Source of the DNA: Gibbula magus
Lineage: Eukaryota > Mollusca > Gastropoda > Trochida > Trochidae
Direction of reading: 5' to 3'
DNA length: 64,000 nucleotides
Assembly (NCBI GenBank): GCA_936450465.1
Contig: OW388301.1
Coordinates: 18,209,523-18,273,522, forward strand
Position 1 is the stretch's first letter. Each line of letters opens with the position of its first letter. Position numbers and translations under genes: made by a program. Shown piece by piece: positions 24,360-35,210 of this stretch. The notes under the pieces were generated by a model, which made no database searches, was not told where the DNA came from, and saw nothing but the letters and a program-made list of their open reading frames with translations.

Positions 24360-25192
24360 ACAAGTCGTATTATTTGTTGTTTATTATTTATAATAAAAAA
24401 TCGAGATGGCATCAGGTGTAGACCTATTTACACTGCTCTCTAAAAACAAATCTATTTGACACTCAAATAATTAAGTAGAAACCGTACTAAGGGAACCCGT
24501 GAGCCACCCACATTGTGAAGCAGCAGATGACACTCAAATTCAAGGATCTAACAGAGTGAACTTGGTGAATATGGACATGGACATTGCAAGCAGTGTTGTG
24601 TCAAGTCACAGGAGGTGAGTGCGAATTTATATCAACAACTGATGCTCAGGACTATAGTAAAATCAACAAGAATACAGAAGTAGCTTTTGATTGAAGTTAT
24701 ATGAAAAAGAATATGATAAATTCAACAAATCACAACACAGAAGTAGTTTCATTCATTCTAGCTCAAAATATGACGAAGTAAAGAAATATAAAAAATCGCC
24801 AAAACTATAAATTCATGAAATCGTGTTACATTTCGCACCTCTCCTAGTGGTGAAGAAGACGTGCAAAATTTGAAAAGAATGAATTGAATAGTTTTTCTGT
24901 TATTGATCGGATATAGAATTCTCAGAATATGACTAAGTTAAAAAATCAAAATAAAATAACAAATGTTTTTTTTTTAAATCAGCAATTCGATTTACATTTC
25001 GCACCGCACCTCTCCTTCTGGTGAAGAAGACATGTACCAAATTTGGAAAAGATGAGATGAATAGTTTTTCTGTAAAAATTGTCGACGGACGGACGGACAG
25101 ACAGACGGATGATAGACAGACGGAATCGTTGGTATTACTATATGGACTCAGTGTATAAAACAAGTCATATTATTTGTTGTTTATTATTTATA
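24360..25192. repeat. segment bounded by 34-bp direct repeats, with internal duplicated unit
   Basis: Near-identical 34-base sequences ('ACAAGTC' then 'TATTATTTGTTGTTTATT') occur at about 24,360-24,393 and 25,157-25,192. Inside, a ~190-bp unit with 'TTTCGCACC' and 'GGTGAAGAAGAC' appears twice (about 24,825 and 25,000), followed by a GACGGACGGACAGACAGAC tract. Likely a non-coding mollusc repeat; class unknown. Confidence 0.6.
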
Positions 25193-25620
25193 AGATTAAG
25201 ACATAAGGTGCCAGACACATTTGGTGCTGTTTTGCCCAGGTGGCGTTTTCGCTAGAACCCCTTCTGCTCAAGACATTTCGAGCTCATGTTGACATGTTGA
25301 TCTTTTCAATGCACTTTATTTCATGCATCTATAGTTTGTCGTTTTTCTTCGAGAGCGTTTTAAAACGGGTGTAAAGTGTCTTTTGAACGTCAGTTTACTT
25401 ATTTGTTTTCCTCCGTTTTGTTGTGTTCCTCCGTTTTGTCTCATAGGATATATTTAGTGTCCCATGGTGAGCCACACAATCCACGTACTAAAATAATAAG
25501 AATGTTGACAGACTTTCCCCTTGTTCTTCCCTGGTCGGAGAAGGTCCTGTCACACCCAAGCAGACAAGCAGCAGACCTACCACGGCACAAACTACTGGCA
25601 GTGCAGGTTTCAGGGGAACA

Positions 25621-25940
25621 TACACAAAGTACAGACTTTCACGGGAAGCTAAAGACATTATCGCTGCTTCATGGAGAGTAGGCACCAAGAAACAGTACTC
25701 ATCCTATATCAGGAGGTGGTTTTTTTTATACTGTTCTAAAAATGAACTGTGATCCCTTTTCACCTTGTGCAAATGGGACTATTGAGTGTCTTACTATGCT
25801 GTTCAGATCAGGATTGCAAAAAAGTGCAGTGAATACAGCACGGCGTGTCAAGTTTGATAATTATGGACAACAAGCCAGTAGAACATTGCCTATTGTGATT
25901 AGGTTTATGCGTGGAGTTTTTAACCTCAATGAACTCTGAG
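25621..25940 (+). pseudogene. DIRS-type tyrosine recombinase fragment
   Basis: Frame 1 (from 25,621) reads 'LSREAKDIIAASWR', then 'GTKKQYSSYIRRW'. After a frame change near 25,735, 'PFSPCANGTIECLTMLF', 'GLQKSAVNTAR' and 'VIRFMRGVFNL' follow in order. This is the N-terminal core-binding part of the recombinase seen in DIRS-like retrotransposons and related repeats. The catalytic R-H-R-Y domain is missing, so the fragment is dead. The remainder of the element was not found. Confidence 0.78.
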
Positions 25941-25998
25941 GATAACAGTTGGAAGCTTTGCCTCCAGATAGGAGATTATGTATTCTTACGGTGTTTAA

Positions 25999-26075
25999 AG
26001 GGGCAGTAGCACGTTTTTTTGCTCAAATAAGTTGATGAAATGTATTTGAATACATCACAAGGTCCTTACGGTGTC
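25999..26075 (+). mobile_element. TTAA MITE family 1, left-end fragment
   Basis: TTAA (25,995-25,998) followed by AGGGGCAGTAGCACGTTTTT and 'GCTCAAATAAG', as in the full copies at 31,420 and 40,653; homology stops near 26,075. No right end nearby. Confidence 0.8.
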
Positions 26076-26133
26076 TAAGGTATGCATCACGAGGACGAAA
26101 GTGTTGCAGGGAGCAAACTCACACCTGATTTTT

Positions 26134-26395
26134 ATGCCCCCGAATCGGAGATTCCGGGGGTATATTGTGTTTCACCTGTCCGTCCGTTCGTCTGTTTGTC
26201 CACAGAAACTTTAACCTTGGCCATAACTTTGGATTGATCAGAGCTAGGGCTTTCATATTTGGCATGTGCACACCTTATGATGAGACCTTTCAGATGAGGT
26301 CATCATATTTGACCTTGTGATCTTTGACCTTGCCGCAGTGAACAATATTCAGAAAACTTGAACCTTGACCATAACTTTGGTATATCCGGGGGCAT
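26134..26395. mobile_element. short element with ATGCCCCCG termini
   Basis: ATGCCCCCG at 26,134-26,142 and CGGGGGCAT at 26,387-26,395 form inverted ends around 260 bp. The interior has a GTCCGTCCGTTCGTC tract and repeated 'CCATAACTTTGG'. No protein. Exact ends unproven. Confidence 0.6.
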
Positions 26396-26940
26396 CCGTG
26401 TTTAACAAACACATCTTGTTAGTTATGTTAAACCCTACAAAGCAGTATCGAAAGATACCTTTGCCTGATGGATCCGGACAATGTTTCAAAGATTACTATG
26501 GACATTTTTGTACCACATAATAGCTAATGCCCCCATTAACACTATTCTTGATATACTGCAGCTTGGTCAGGAGAATCACCTTTTGCTCGGTATTACCACA
26601 AGCCGATTGACACATCGGGTATGTTTGGGGAAAGAATGTTCAATCAAGTATGATATTTTGTTTTACAGAATTTACATCATGATAACGTCAGACTTGACAT
26701 TCAATTTATGGTTGATGATGCTCTATTTTTTGGTTATGAACTATTCCCATTGTGTTGTTGGGCTAAGGACTCTAAATAAAAACGAAATAATGCTATGCAA
26801 TGGACTTGTTTGTACTTGTTATGTACCAGTATGTGCAGTTACACAAACTTGTTTAAATTGAGCGTGATCACTTTAGTATCCCACTGGTATGTAATACTTT
26901 GAGATATAGTTTATCCTGTCTGTCTGTCCGGACTGAAGAG
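26396..26940. other. no recognised gene
   Basis: A 126-codon open frame at 26,481-26,861 has no recognisable domain. It could be a remnant of the same hAT-like element that follows, but I see no diagnostic motif. Confidence 0.35.
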
Positions 26941-26944
26941 CTGA

Positions 26945-27692
26945 AGAAGCATACAGGCAATTTTGGATTCTCCTTTGGTGACAGTAAAGGAGGTACATTA
27001 AGTTCACTGGATATCCTTTTACAACTCCATCAGTGCAGTTTACAAATCACTTGGGGAAATTGTTGCCTACTTCAAGAAACACAGAAATGACAGTTCAAGG
27101 ACAGAATCAGAATCTTATTGCAACACTCTACATGATGATGGACATCATTCCACAACTAGCAGCCATTAGCATGGTGTTCCAAAAACAAGACCTAGACATA
27201 GCAGCAATGCAACCAGGCATTGGGGGTGTTTATGCAGCTATTGAGTGAGTGAGTGAGTATGCAGCTATTGAAGCAACCATATCTGGGACGATATATAACC
27301 AACAACTTCTTGAAATGTCTCACACCAAGATCAAGGATGGAAAACTTACAGTGAATGGGATCAGTGTGGCAAACAGCTCTACTAGTGGGAAAACCGTTGA
27401 AGCTGCCAAAGAGGAGTTTGTGAAGAGCAGGGATAACTTTCTGTACAAGTTGTTGGAACAGTTAAACAAGAGATTTCCTGAACAAAGCACACAAGTTTCA
27501 ACATCTTTTCATGTACTGGGTCTAAGACCCATTACCCTTCTTTCGAAAGAAGACCTACAGTCGTTTGGTATTCAAGAATTAAACACCATTCTTGAACATT
27601 TTGGGAAGATAAACGACTTACATGAATCACAGGAACAGCTGTGTGTTGACTCTACAAGTAAACACTTAAATAAGTCAAAATTAGAAAATTAA
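26945..27692 (+). pseudogene. hAT/ZNF862-like protein remnant
   Basis: In shifting frames the order is: 'AVYKSLGEIVAYFKKH' (27,027-27,085 region), then 'NLIATLYMMMDIIPQLAAIS', 'MVFQKQDLDIAAMQP', and near the end 'LSKEDLQSFGIQELNTILEHFG'. These resemble the middle and C-terminal part of hAT-derived ZNF862/KIAA1586-like proteins. A 27-nt in-frame duplication containing GTGAGTGAGTGAG at 27,246-27,262 introduces TGA at 27,246-27,248. At least one frame change lies near 27,090-27,110. The 3' end runs into the inverted-repeat element starting at 27,677. Presumed transposase-derived and dead. Confidence 0.65.
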
Positions 27693-28123
27693 ACGAAACA
27701 TACCTGTAAGGTGAAGTTTGATTGTAATTGACGAGCTTAGAAGTCACGTGGCCCCTAATTCACCTCTCTTGGTTCTTTGGACTAGTGACCACTCAACTTT
27801 TAAAAATGATGTCATAGGTGTAATATATTGCTAAATATTATCCTATTTCAGTAAATAATAATTCCAAGTAAAGTTTTTGGTAACTACTATCCGGATTAGA
27901 ATTCGGGTTCCACTTTTAGTAGAAACCCTTGCATCATGGCTGTCAGTGTAAACATGCCTGAATAAACATGGATCAGCATAATACATTGTTCTTTAACCTT
28001 TGAAGTGCCTCATAACAATAGGCTGCGTGCGCATCTCACGTGACCTCTAAGCTCGTCAACAGCATGACAGAATTAAAGTCAAACGTCACCTTACAGGTAT
28101 GTTTCGTTTAATTTTCTAATTTT
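27677..28123. mobile_element. 447-bp inverted-repeat element
   Basis: The ends (AAAATTAGAAAATTAAACGA... and its reverse complement) match almost perfectly for about 45 bp; further in, GACGAGCTTAGA-GTCACGTG recurs inverted after a 17-bp spacer difference. Internal TTAA tetranucleotides sit within both arms. No target duplication is clear. No protein. Confidence 0.85.
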
Positions 28124-28737
28124 ATTAGTTAATCTCCTTTCATTTTATTTGCACAACACTAAACGTCTCATTTATATTGAAATAATAATCATAAACAAAC
28201 TTGGTGAACAAATATTATCCGTCAAAGTTGTGAAGTTGGGGTATCTCACCAAATGTGCAACTGAGCATGCTCAGACTCATTTTGGTTCAGTTTGTCTCAT
28301 ATTGGCCCTGATTGTTCTGTAATGGCCAAGTTTCTACGTATTGTCCCAGTTGTCGAAACACATTGCCATACCATTGATAGTTAATTAATAAAAAAACGGA
28401 TATCGATGATGCTGTAATTACATGATATCAGGCTTGAATTCAAATGCATGTCATTTTGAAAGGTTTTAACAAATACATGTTTCATAACTATCTACTTTTA
28501 TGAATGTTGATATATTTACTTGTGCTTTCAGATAGCTTTCAGAAGATACAATGGTAAAGCGACAAATGTACGGACAAACAGCTGGCATTTATTGTTTATT
28601 GTTTACTTATTGGTAGATATTGTTTGGCATGGACACATTATTCCTACATCCTAGATGAAACTAAGATGATCTACATGTACACTGAACAGGACAAGTGACA
28701 GAAACAAACAGACTATCCATAAAGTCCTTACCTCGTA

Positions 28738-29205
28738 TGATGTTGATTGATATGAAAAGTTGGTCGACGTTTCTAAAAGGTTAAACTACGTCATTAGCAC
28801 TGTAATTGTTGTCTGTCTGACGGTGAGCACACTTATTACATTGTGTGTCGTGTTTGACAATATAATAAGCTACAGGGATACGTTTACTCTGTAATTGTAA
28901 TTATTAGGCAGTACTTGTATTTCTTTCTTGCGGCAAACAATATGAATTATTGTCACATTTTCTTTTCTCAAAAAGTCAATTACTATTCCTATTACATATG
29001 TCAGCTGAAAACTGTCTAGGCAAAACCAACCCATAACTCAATCATCTATGTGTTTTGAGTGCCTATAAGTAACCCCAACATTGCAATCTCTGCTGGAACT
29101 AATTTGTAACCAAATTAAGCTGGGAACCGCATGTTAGATGGATAATGATTTTTTATTTAGACATTGATTTAATGGGTATGACATTGAACAGTTTATATAA
29201 ATAGT
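28738..29205 (-). repeat. inverted third copy (C), block 2
   Basis: The reverse complement matches A at about 2,090-2,535, including 'GTCTGTCTGACGG', 'GTCGTGTTTGACAATA' and 'GGGTATGAC'. With block 1 this implies that copy C was split by the 22.05-28.74 kb interval. Confidence 0.8.
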
Positions 29206-29289
29206 GTTTTTAAAGTTCACATTTACTGAAAACATCAATAGCATCAACGTCAAGACAAGACCTAGTGTGATTGATCAACATCATGTAAC

Positions 29290-29677
<388 letters not shown>

Positions 29678-30419
29678 GCTCATCAGGCCTGAAAGGCCCA
29701 ATGGGCTTATGGCATGGCATGGCGTTCAGCGTCCGTCCATCCGTCCGTAAACTTTTCGCTTTTTCGATTTCCTCTCCAGAACCAATGACTCCACAGAGCT
29801 GAAATTGTATGTGCATACTCCTTGGCCAATGGGGATTTAAAATTGTACATTTCGTGACCCCGTGACCCCAGATGGGGTCACCGGGGTCACATCCTTAAAA
29901 AACTATTTGCATCTTCTTCTCCAGTTCAAAAAGGTCTGGAGAGCAGAAAAGTTGTGTGCAGACTCCTTGGCCAATGGGGATTCTAAATTGTAGATTTGAT
30001 GACCTCGTGACCACGAATAGGTTCACAGGGGTCACGACTCTAAAAAACTATGTTCATTCTTCTCCAGTTCAAAAAGGTCCAGAGAGCTGAACAGTTGTGT
30101 ACAGACTCCTTGGCGAAAGGGGATTCTAAATTGTAGATTTCGTGACTCCGTGAACCCAAATAGGGTCACAGAGGTCATGACCTGAAAAGCTATTTTCATC
30201 CGCTCTTCAAAGGGAGGTAATAAACAACAGTGATGAATTAAATCTTCAAGTGTGTCCTTATTTGTAGGGGATTTTATCTCTGCCCTAAAAGATAGGTCAG
30301 AGGGGTAAGGATCTTAAGACCTATTTCATCTTCTCCATTTAAAGTGCTTCCTATTTTTTGTACCTCTCACCTAGAAGTTGACATATTGAATTAGTTAATG
30401 TATATAAAGCCTGATGAGC
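29678..30419. mobile_element. complete GCTCATCAGGC-family TA element (742 bp)
   Basis: Ends GCTCATCAGGC (29,678-29,688) and GCCTGATGAGC (30,409-30,419) are perfect 11-bp inverted repeats flanked by TA on both sides, as expected for Tc1/mariner-type insertion. The interior consists of about four imperfect ~125-bp units with 'CTTCTCCAGTTC', 'CTCCTTGGCCAATGGGGATT' and 'GGGGTCAC' motifs. No protein. Confidence 0.88.
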
Positions 30420-30424
30420 TACAG

Positions 30425-31415
30425 AGCCAGTGGATCTATTTTTCAGGAGAATTGTACATGTTTCAAACACTTGAAGTACACATTCAGTAAGTAAGAACAC
30501 TAGTATATATAGCCATGAATAGAACCAGGCGATAGTGGTTGAACATACCCCCTATTGACATAAAAACCTGGACTCGTCCAAAGTTGTGGAGTGCTTATAT
30601 TTACATAAATGTCAAGAACGTCATATTAATAGGAATTATTTACACAAATTGATCAGAAACATGTAAATAGTATATGTTCCTGAGGGTTTGTTCTCACGGC
30701 CAATGTATTTTGCAAAAACTCATCATTAAACATTGCATCTCTTCCCACCTATCATTCGTTGAAAAACAAAGGGAGCCTTGTTTAAAATAACGGTAAAAAA
30801 GGGAGTGTCTTGTTTTGTTAATGCAAAGGTTACACAAAATACAATACACCCTTTCATTTTATTTTAAACAATATGCACTCCGGTTCAAGATTAAAATCTT
30901 GTACACAAACTTACGCCACTTTGTATCCATGCATATCAAAGAACACTATTAATTTGGTAAGAAAAGCATCTCTCTCATTTTGTCTGGTTTCTGTGATGAA
31001 ATGGTCAGATCACGCGACCAGAAACCATAGGGTTGCAGGTTCGGTCCCACATTTCGTGGAAAATATTTGCGATTTGCCTTTGTTGAAAAATGTTACGTTA
31101 CGAATTATCATCTCGTGGTTTTGAAAGATACGAACAAAGTAAATTTACAAATAAAAAGTATACATATATCAGGCGTTCATGGCTATACCAGGGCTTCATG
31201 ATTGACATCCAATTTGCATGGTGGACACCTCTGTGCGTTCATTCAATAAACAGCAAGTTAGAATAAAAACACCAAACTTAAACAAAGGAGCCAGGCTGTA
31301 GAATACTTACCGACCTCGACCTCTGGTTCGAGTTAGATGAACACTCGCGTTCATGATTCGTGAGGGTTCATTTAATGTCATCACTGGTCTCGTCGGACAG
31401 TATTACTGACTGTTA
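30425..31415. other. non-coding; weak tRNA-like segment at 30,990-31,065
   Basis: No gene seen. Near 31,035 'GCAGGTTCGGTCCC' looks like a B box and upstream 'ATGGTCAGATCACGC' a poor A box, suggesting a decayed tRNA-derived SINE head rather than a functional tRNA. Confidence 0.35.
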
Positions 31416-31419
31416 TTAA

Positions 31420-31774
31420 AGGGGCAGTAGCGCGTTTTTTCGTTCAAATAAGTCGATGAAATATATTTGAAAAATAATGTCACCAATACTGGAACACCCT
31501 TCCCTCTTCGTGAAAATCAAGTTAAAAATGAGTGTACATGGTTCAGTAAAGACATGGGAATTCTTTTCGTCATTCGAAATAATAAAATATGTTCACAATA
31601 AAATGGCCGCCATGCAATGTTTGCTTTATACGCAAGACCGTTATTAACATTACATATAATTAGTTTGTGTAATAAGATGTTTACCCCTCTAAAGTAAATA
31701 TAAATGACATAAACTATCATTTTAAATGGGAAATTTGAAAAAATAAAATTTGCGAAAAACGTGCTACTTCCCCT
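31420..31774. mobile_element. TTAA MITE family 1, complete (355 bp)
   Basis: Flanked by TTAA at 31,416-31,419 and 31,775-31,778. Ends AGGGGCAGTAGCGCGTTTTT and AAAACGTGCTACTTCCCCT are inverted. Interior is shared with the copy at 40,653-41,006. No protein. Confidence 0.92.
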
Positions 31775-31792
31775 TTAACATTCCACCTAATT

Positions 31793-32065
31793 TAGAGGCG
31801 CTGAGCAGGTTCTATTTACTAAGAAGTGCTCTCACAAAAAATCCCCTGAATCAATAAAACGAGTTAAAAACGAATGTAAATGGTAAGGTTAAGCCGTGCG
31901 AGTCGAGCGGCCATGGCCACATTAAAATGGCCACTCGAAGGTAGTTCAAGTGATCTGGCTGATGTAGCGATACTTTAACACTGAAAAGTAGTGTAAAATG
32001 TGGTACAATGATGGAATGGTTAACCATCTTGTTGTCTGAACTCTCAAAATCGCTTAGGGCCTATA
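31793..32065. repeat. diverged repeat related to 60,870-61,110
   Basis: Shared order of motifs: 'AGGCGCTG', 'GTGCTCTCACAA', 'AAATGGCC/TCGCTCGAAGG', 'GTTCAAGTGA', 'GATGGAATGGT'. A further fragment is near 33,375-33,450. Non-coding. Confidence 0.6.
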
Positions 32066-33440
32066 AATCTACCTCTCACACTGAAGAGTTCCACATGGTG
32101 CCTCGCTTTATTCGTTGTACCATTTTCTTCAAAAACAGTTAACCGTTTTCTATGGATACAGCTTATCAGGTCGTTTAATGAGATGTTTATATATAAAATA
32201 TAAATAACATGGATAAAATGGATAATTTTTAGGATTTATCTTTCTTTTCCAAAATTATAACATTCATGAAAGATTTTCGTAATCTTAGAGACTGTTCAGC
32301 TTGGCCATACAAACTCAAATAACGCGAACCTTATTCTGAAAACATTATAACCTTAAATTTATATGTACATGTCACGTGAATGAAGACACTAACACTATTG
32401 TCTAGCGGTAACGGCTTAGCAAGCATTTCTTACACATCCAGTCAGTTATAAGACATTTGATTGAGTCCAAATTCTTCAAAACAGTTATACTTGTCAGTGA
32501 TTGGTATTCAGTAATAGTGTATTGACAGTATCTCTCACGATACATTGATGAATAGCGTCTGGTCTATCTATCTGTAAGAACTTCCCCTAATTAGTGTCAC
32601 TTCCAGATGGATGAATATCAGACTATTTCCGAAGGACAACTTGATCCTATGATTTCCAGACAAAATAAACCTGTTCCATACATCCCTTGAAAATCCCCGA
32701 ATGACATATTTGACTGGACTCAACTATTAAATAGGCAATCTTTCTGACGTTTTAAGGATAATAATCCTACACGTGTTGACTTGTGTAACGTCGAATGTCA
32801 TATTCTTTTTCAGCTTGATTGGTGACATTGGAGGGAGAAAAGAAGATTGCTTAATAAGCTTGCTACCAAGGGCCAATCTATTTACCAGGGTCTATGTTTA
32901 TCAATCTTTTGCAAGGCGAAAATACATGTATTATGGCACATTTGATGAGATGGTTGCTGCTTAGACACATATTCTATAATATCTTAACCAAGTAACTGCA
33001 ACAAAACTAGTGTCTATCTTCAAGTCATACATAAGATATGCCCGGCCAATTGTATGTGTATACCATGAGGATTGTTTTCACATTAGAAATACACATTGAC
33101 GAACCCATTAGTTTCTCTATCATATTGGGTAAGAGCAGCCAGTGAACAGTTGGATAGTTCGCCTTTGCTTTATCGAGGGCCGGTCTCAAGTGGGAGCCAG
33201 GCCTCTAATAGCAGCCCATAAAAGTTCAAGAGAATCAAGTCAAAGCATTGTTGATATGTGGTTTATGTTTAAGGTGATTATGTTACTGAAATAAAGTGAT
33301 CTCATACAACTATAAAATCGTGTTTCCCTTGGCTAAATAATACTCCCCAACCAACACAAAGAGTTCAACAATGAATGTTTATGGTTCGGTTAAGCCATGC
33401 GATTCCTTTTCCCATCGAGCAGCCAAATTTGCCAATGTGT
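32066..33440. other. non-coding, nothing recognised
   Basis: Only short open frames without motifs. Confidence 0.4.
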
Positions 33441-33449
33441 TCACTTGAC

Positions 33450-34215
33450 CTCAGGGTTCAGTTTTGGGCCCCACTCTCTATTGTCTCTACTCAAAGACCA
33501 TGGGTCACGTCTGCAGAAACAATGATCTTCCGTATCATACATACGCAGATGATAAACAAATGTACAATTTCACCAAACAAAATCAATGCTACAGACTATG
33601 TAATAAATCTTGGCATATATTTAGTTAAGTCATTATCAATGGAAAAACAAGTCAGCCATTTATCTAAACCATGCTACTACTGAATTCACTAGTAACATCA
33701 CGCCTTGACTATGGACTACCTCAACATCTCCTATCTCGCCTACAAATGGTACAAAACTCAGCAGCAAGACTTGTGACTCGTACAAGAAAGCGAGGCCACA
33801 TTTCACACTCTCTGATTGAACTACATTGGCTTACGGTAAAATATCGCTGTCAACATACAATTCTTATGTACACATACAAATCAGTGTAGGGAACAGCTCC
33901 AGTCTATCTGCAAGACCTGGTTCTACCATATCAAGCAGCCAGAAGTCTCAGATCAGATCAACTGTGCCCAGAACAAGAACTGTTAAATATGGCGATCGTT
34001 CATTCACAAGACTGTCTGCAATATTGTGGAATAGTCTACTTGAGGAACTTCGAAATACCAACACATACGACTCTTTCAAAAGAGATGTCAAGATGCATCT
34101 CTTTAAGCGTGCATTCGAGCTCTGAACTGTGACTGTGAAGCGCCTTAATGTGACTTTTCAACATTCAAATAGGGCGCTATATAAATTTCGTATGTAATTT
34201 ATTTATTTATTTTAA
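33450..34215 (+). pseudogene. LINE reverse transcriptase 3' part plus 3' tail
   Basis: Frame pieces read 'GSVLGPTLYCLY' and the RT catalytic box 'YADDKQMY' (33,542-33,565), then 'LVTSRLDYG', 'LPQHLLSRLQMVQNSAARLV', 'LHWLTVKYRC' and, after frame changes, 'VPRTRTVKYGDRSFT' and 'LWNSLLEELRN'. A segment between the YADD box and 'LVTSRLDYG' is shortened. The tail ends GCGCCTTAATG...AGGGCGCTATATAAAT with an ATTT-rich run at 34,198-34,215. It is a 5'-truncated non-LTR element of CR1/L2/Jockey-like type; exact clade uncertain. Confidence 0.85.
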
Positions 34216-34510
34216 CTAACAACCTTTCTCTAACTTACATCCCCATCCTGATTAAAGCCACCATACCAACACGTTTGGTTGTAAAGAATTATATGATTAT
34301 TGTGAACTGGTTTAGATATTAAATGAACAGCTTGGTGCAGAACAATTTAAATACTTGACGTGGATCATAATCGGAACAGATAACCTGTAGATTATCGAAG
34401 TTGTGACTGTCTTTGCCGCAGCTCTTTTTGTGATAGAGGTTACTCAACAATATAAGTATTGGTAACATGTCAATCTGTTAACAGTGTTTGAACACAAACC
34501 AAGTGGAAGC
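34216..34510. other. non-coding, nothing recognised
   Basis: No motif seen. Confidence 0.4.
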
Positions 34511-34514
34511 GTGA

Positions 34515-35210
34515 TATAGGTTTGGGCTCCGTCCGTCCCTGTGTGCGTCCGTTCGCGATGAAGGGGACATATTTTCTTAGAAACCGTTGAAGATTGGGTT
34601 TATTGCTTGAGGGAATGAATACCTTGATGGAGTCCGAAAATCAGAAGCGTAAACAAAAATGTCCGGAGTTATTGCCCTTGTTCCATATTTTTGGACTTTG
34701 TTCATCGTATCTCCAAAGGAGACAGCTGTACTCATACACTATTTAAGGTAGGATACCCAAATTTGGTGTGTTGCTTGAGGGAATGAATACCTTGACGGAG
34801 TTAGAAAATCAGAAGCGTACACTTATTTTTTCCGGAGTTATTTCCCTTGTTCCATTTTTTTTACTTTGTTCATGGCACCTCGAAAGGAGACAGCTGTACT
34901 CAGAAACTATTTAAGGCAGGATACCCAAATTTAGTGTGTTGCTTTAGGGAATGAATACCTTGATGGAGTCCGAAAATGAAAAGCATGCAATTATGTTTCT
35001 GGAGTTGAGGACAGTTTTTCTCAGAAACTATTTAAGATAGAACCAAATTTGGTGTGTTGCTTGAGGGCATTCATTCCTTGAGTAATGCACAATCATTTCC
35101 TTTTTAATTATTGCCCTCGTCCCAATTTCTTGGGTCTGACGGAGGATGTTGATGACTATGTCTTCTTGTTGTTTTGTGACATAATATACACATTGCCCTG
35201 TGTGAAATGT
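34515..35210. repeat. non-coding element with ~165-bp internal repeats
   Basis: After a GTCCGTCCCTGTGTGCGTCC tract, a unit with 'TTGGTGTGTTGCTTGAGGG', 'GAATACCTTGA' and 'GGAGTTATTGCCC' recurs about four times (34,590, 34,760, 34,935 and 35,045). Same style as other short mollusc repeats here. Ends not defined. Confidence 0.65.

Noticed and set aside
30990..31065. tRNA gene
   Set aside because: Only a B-box-like motif is convincing; A box and stems do not fit.
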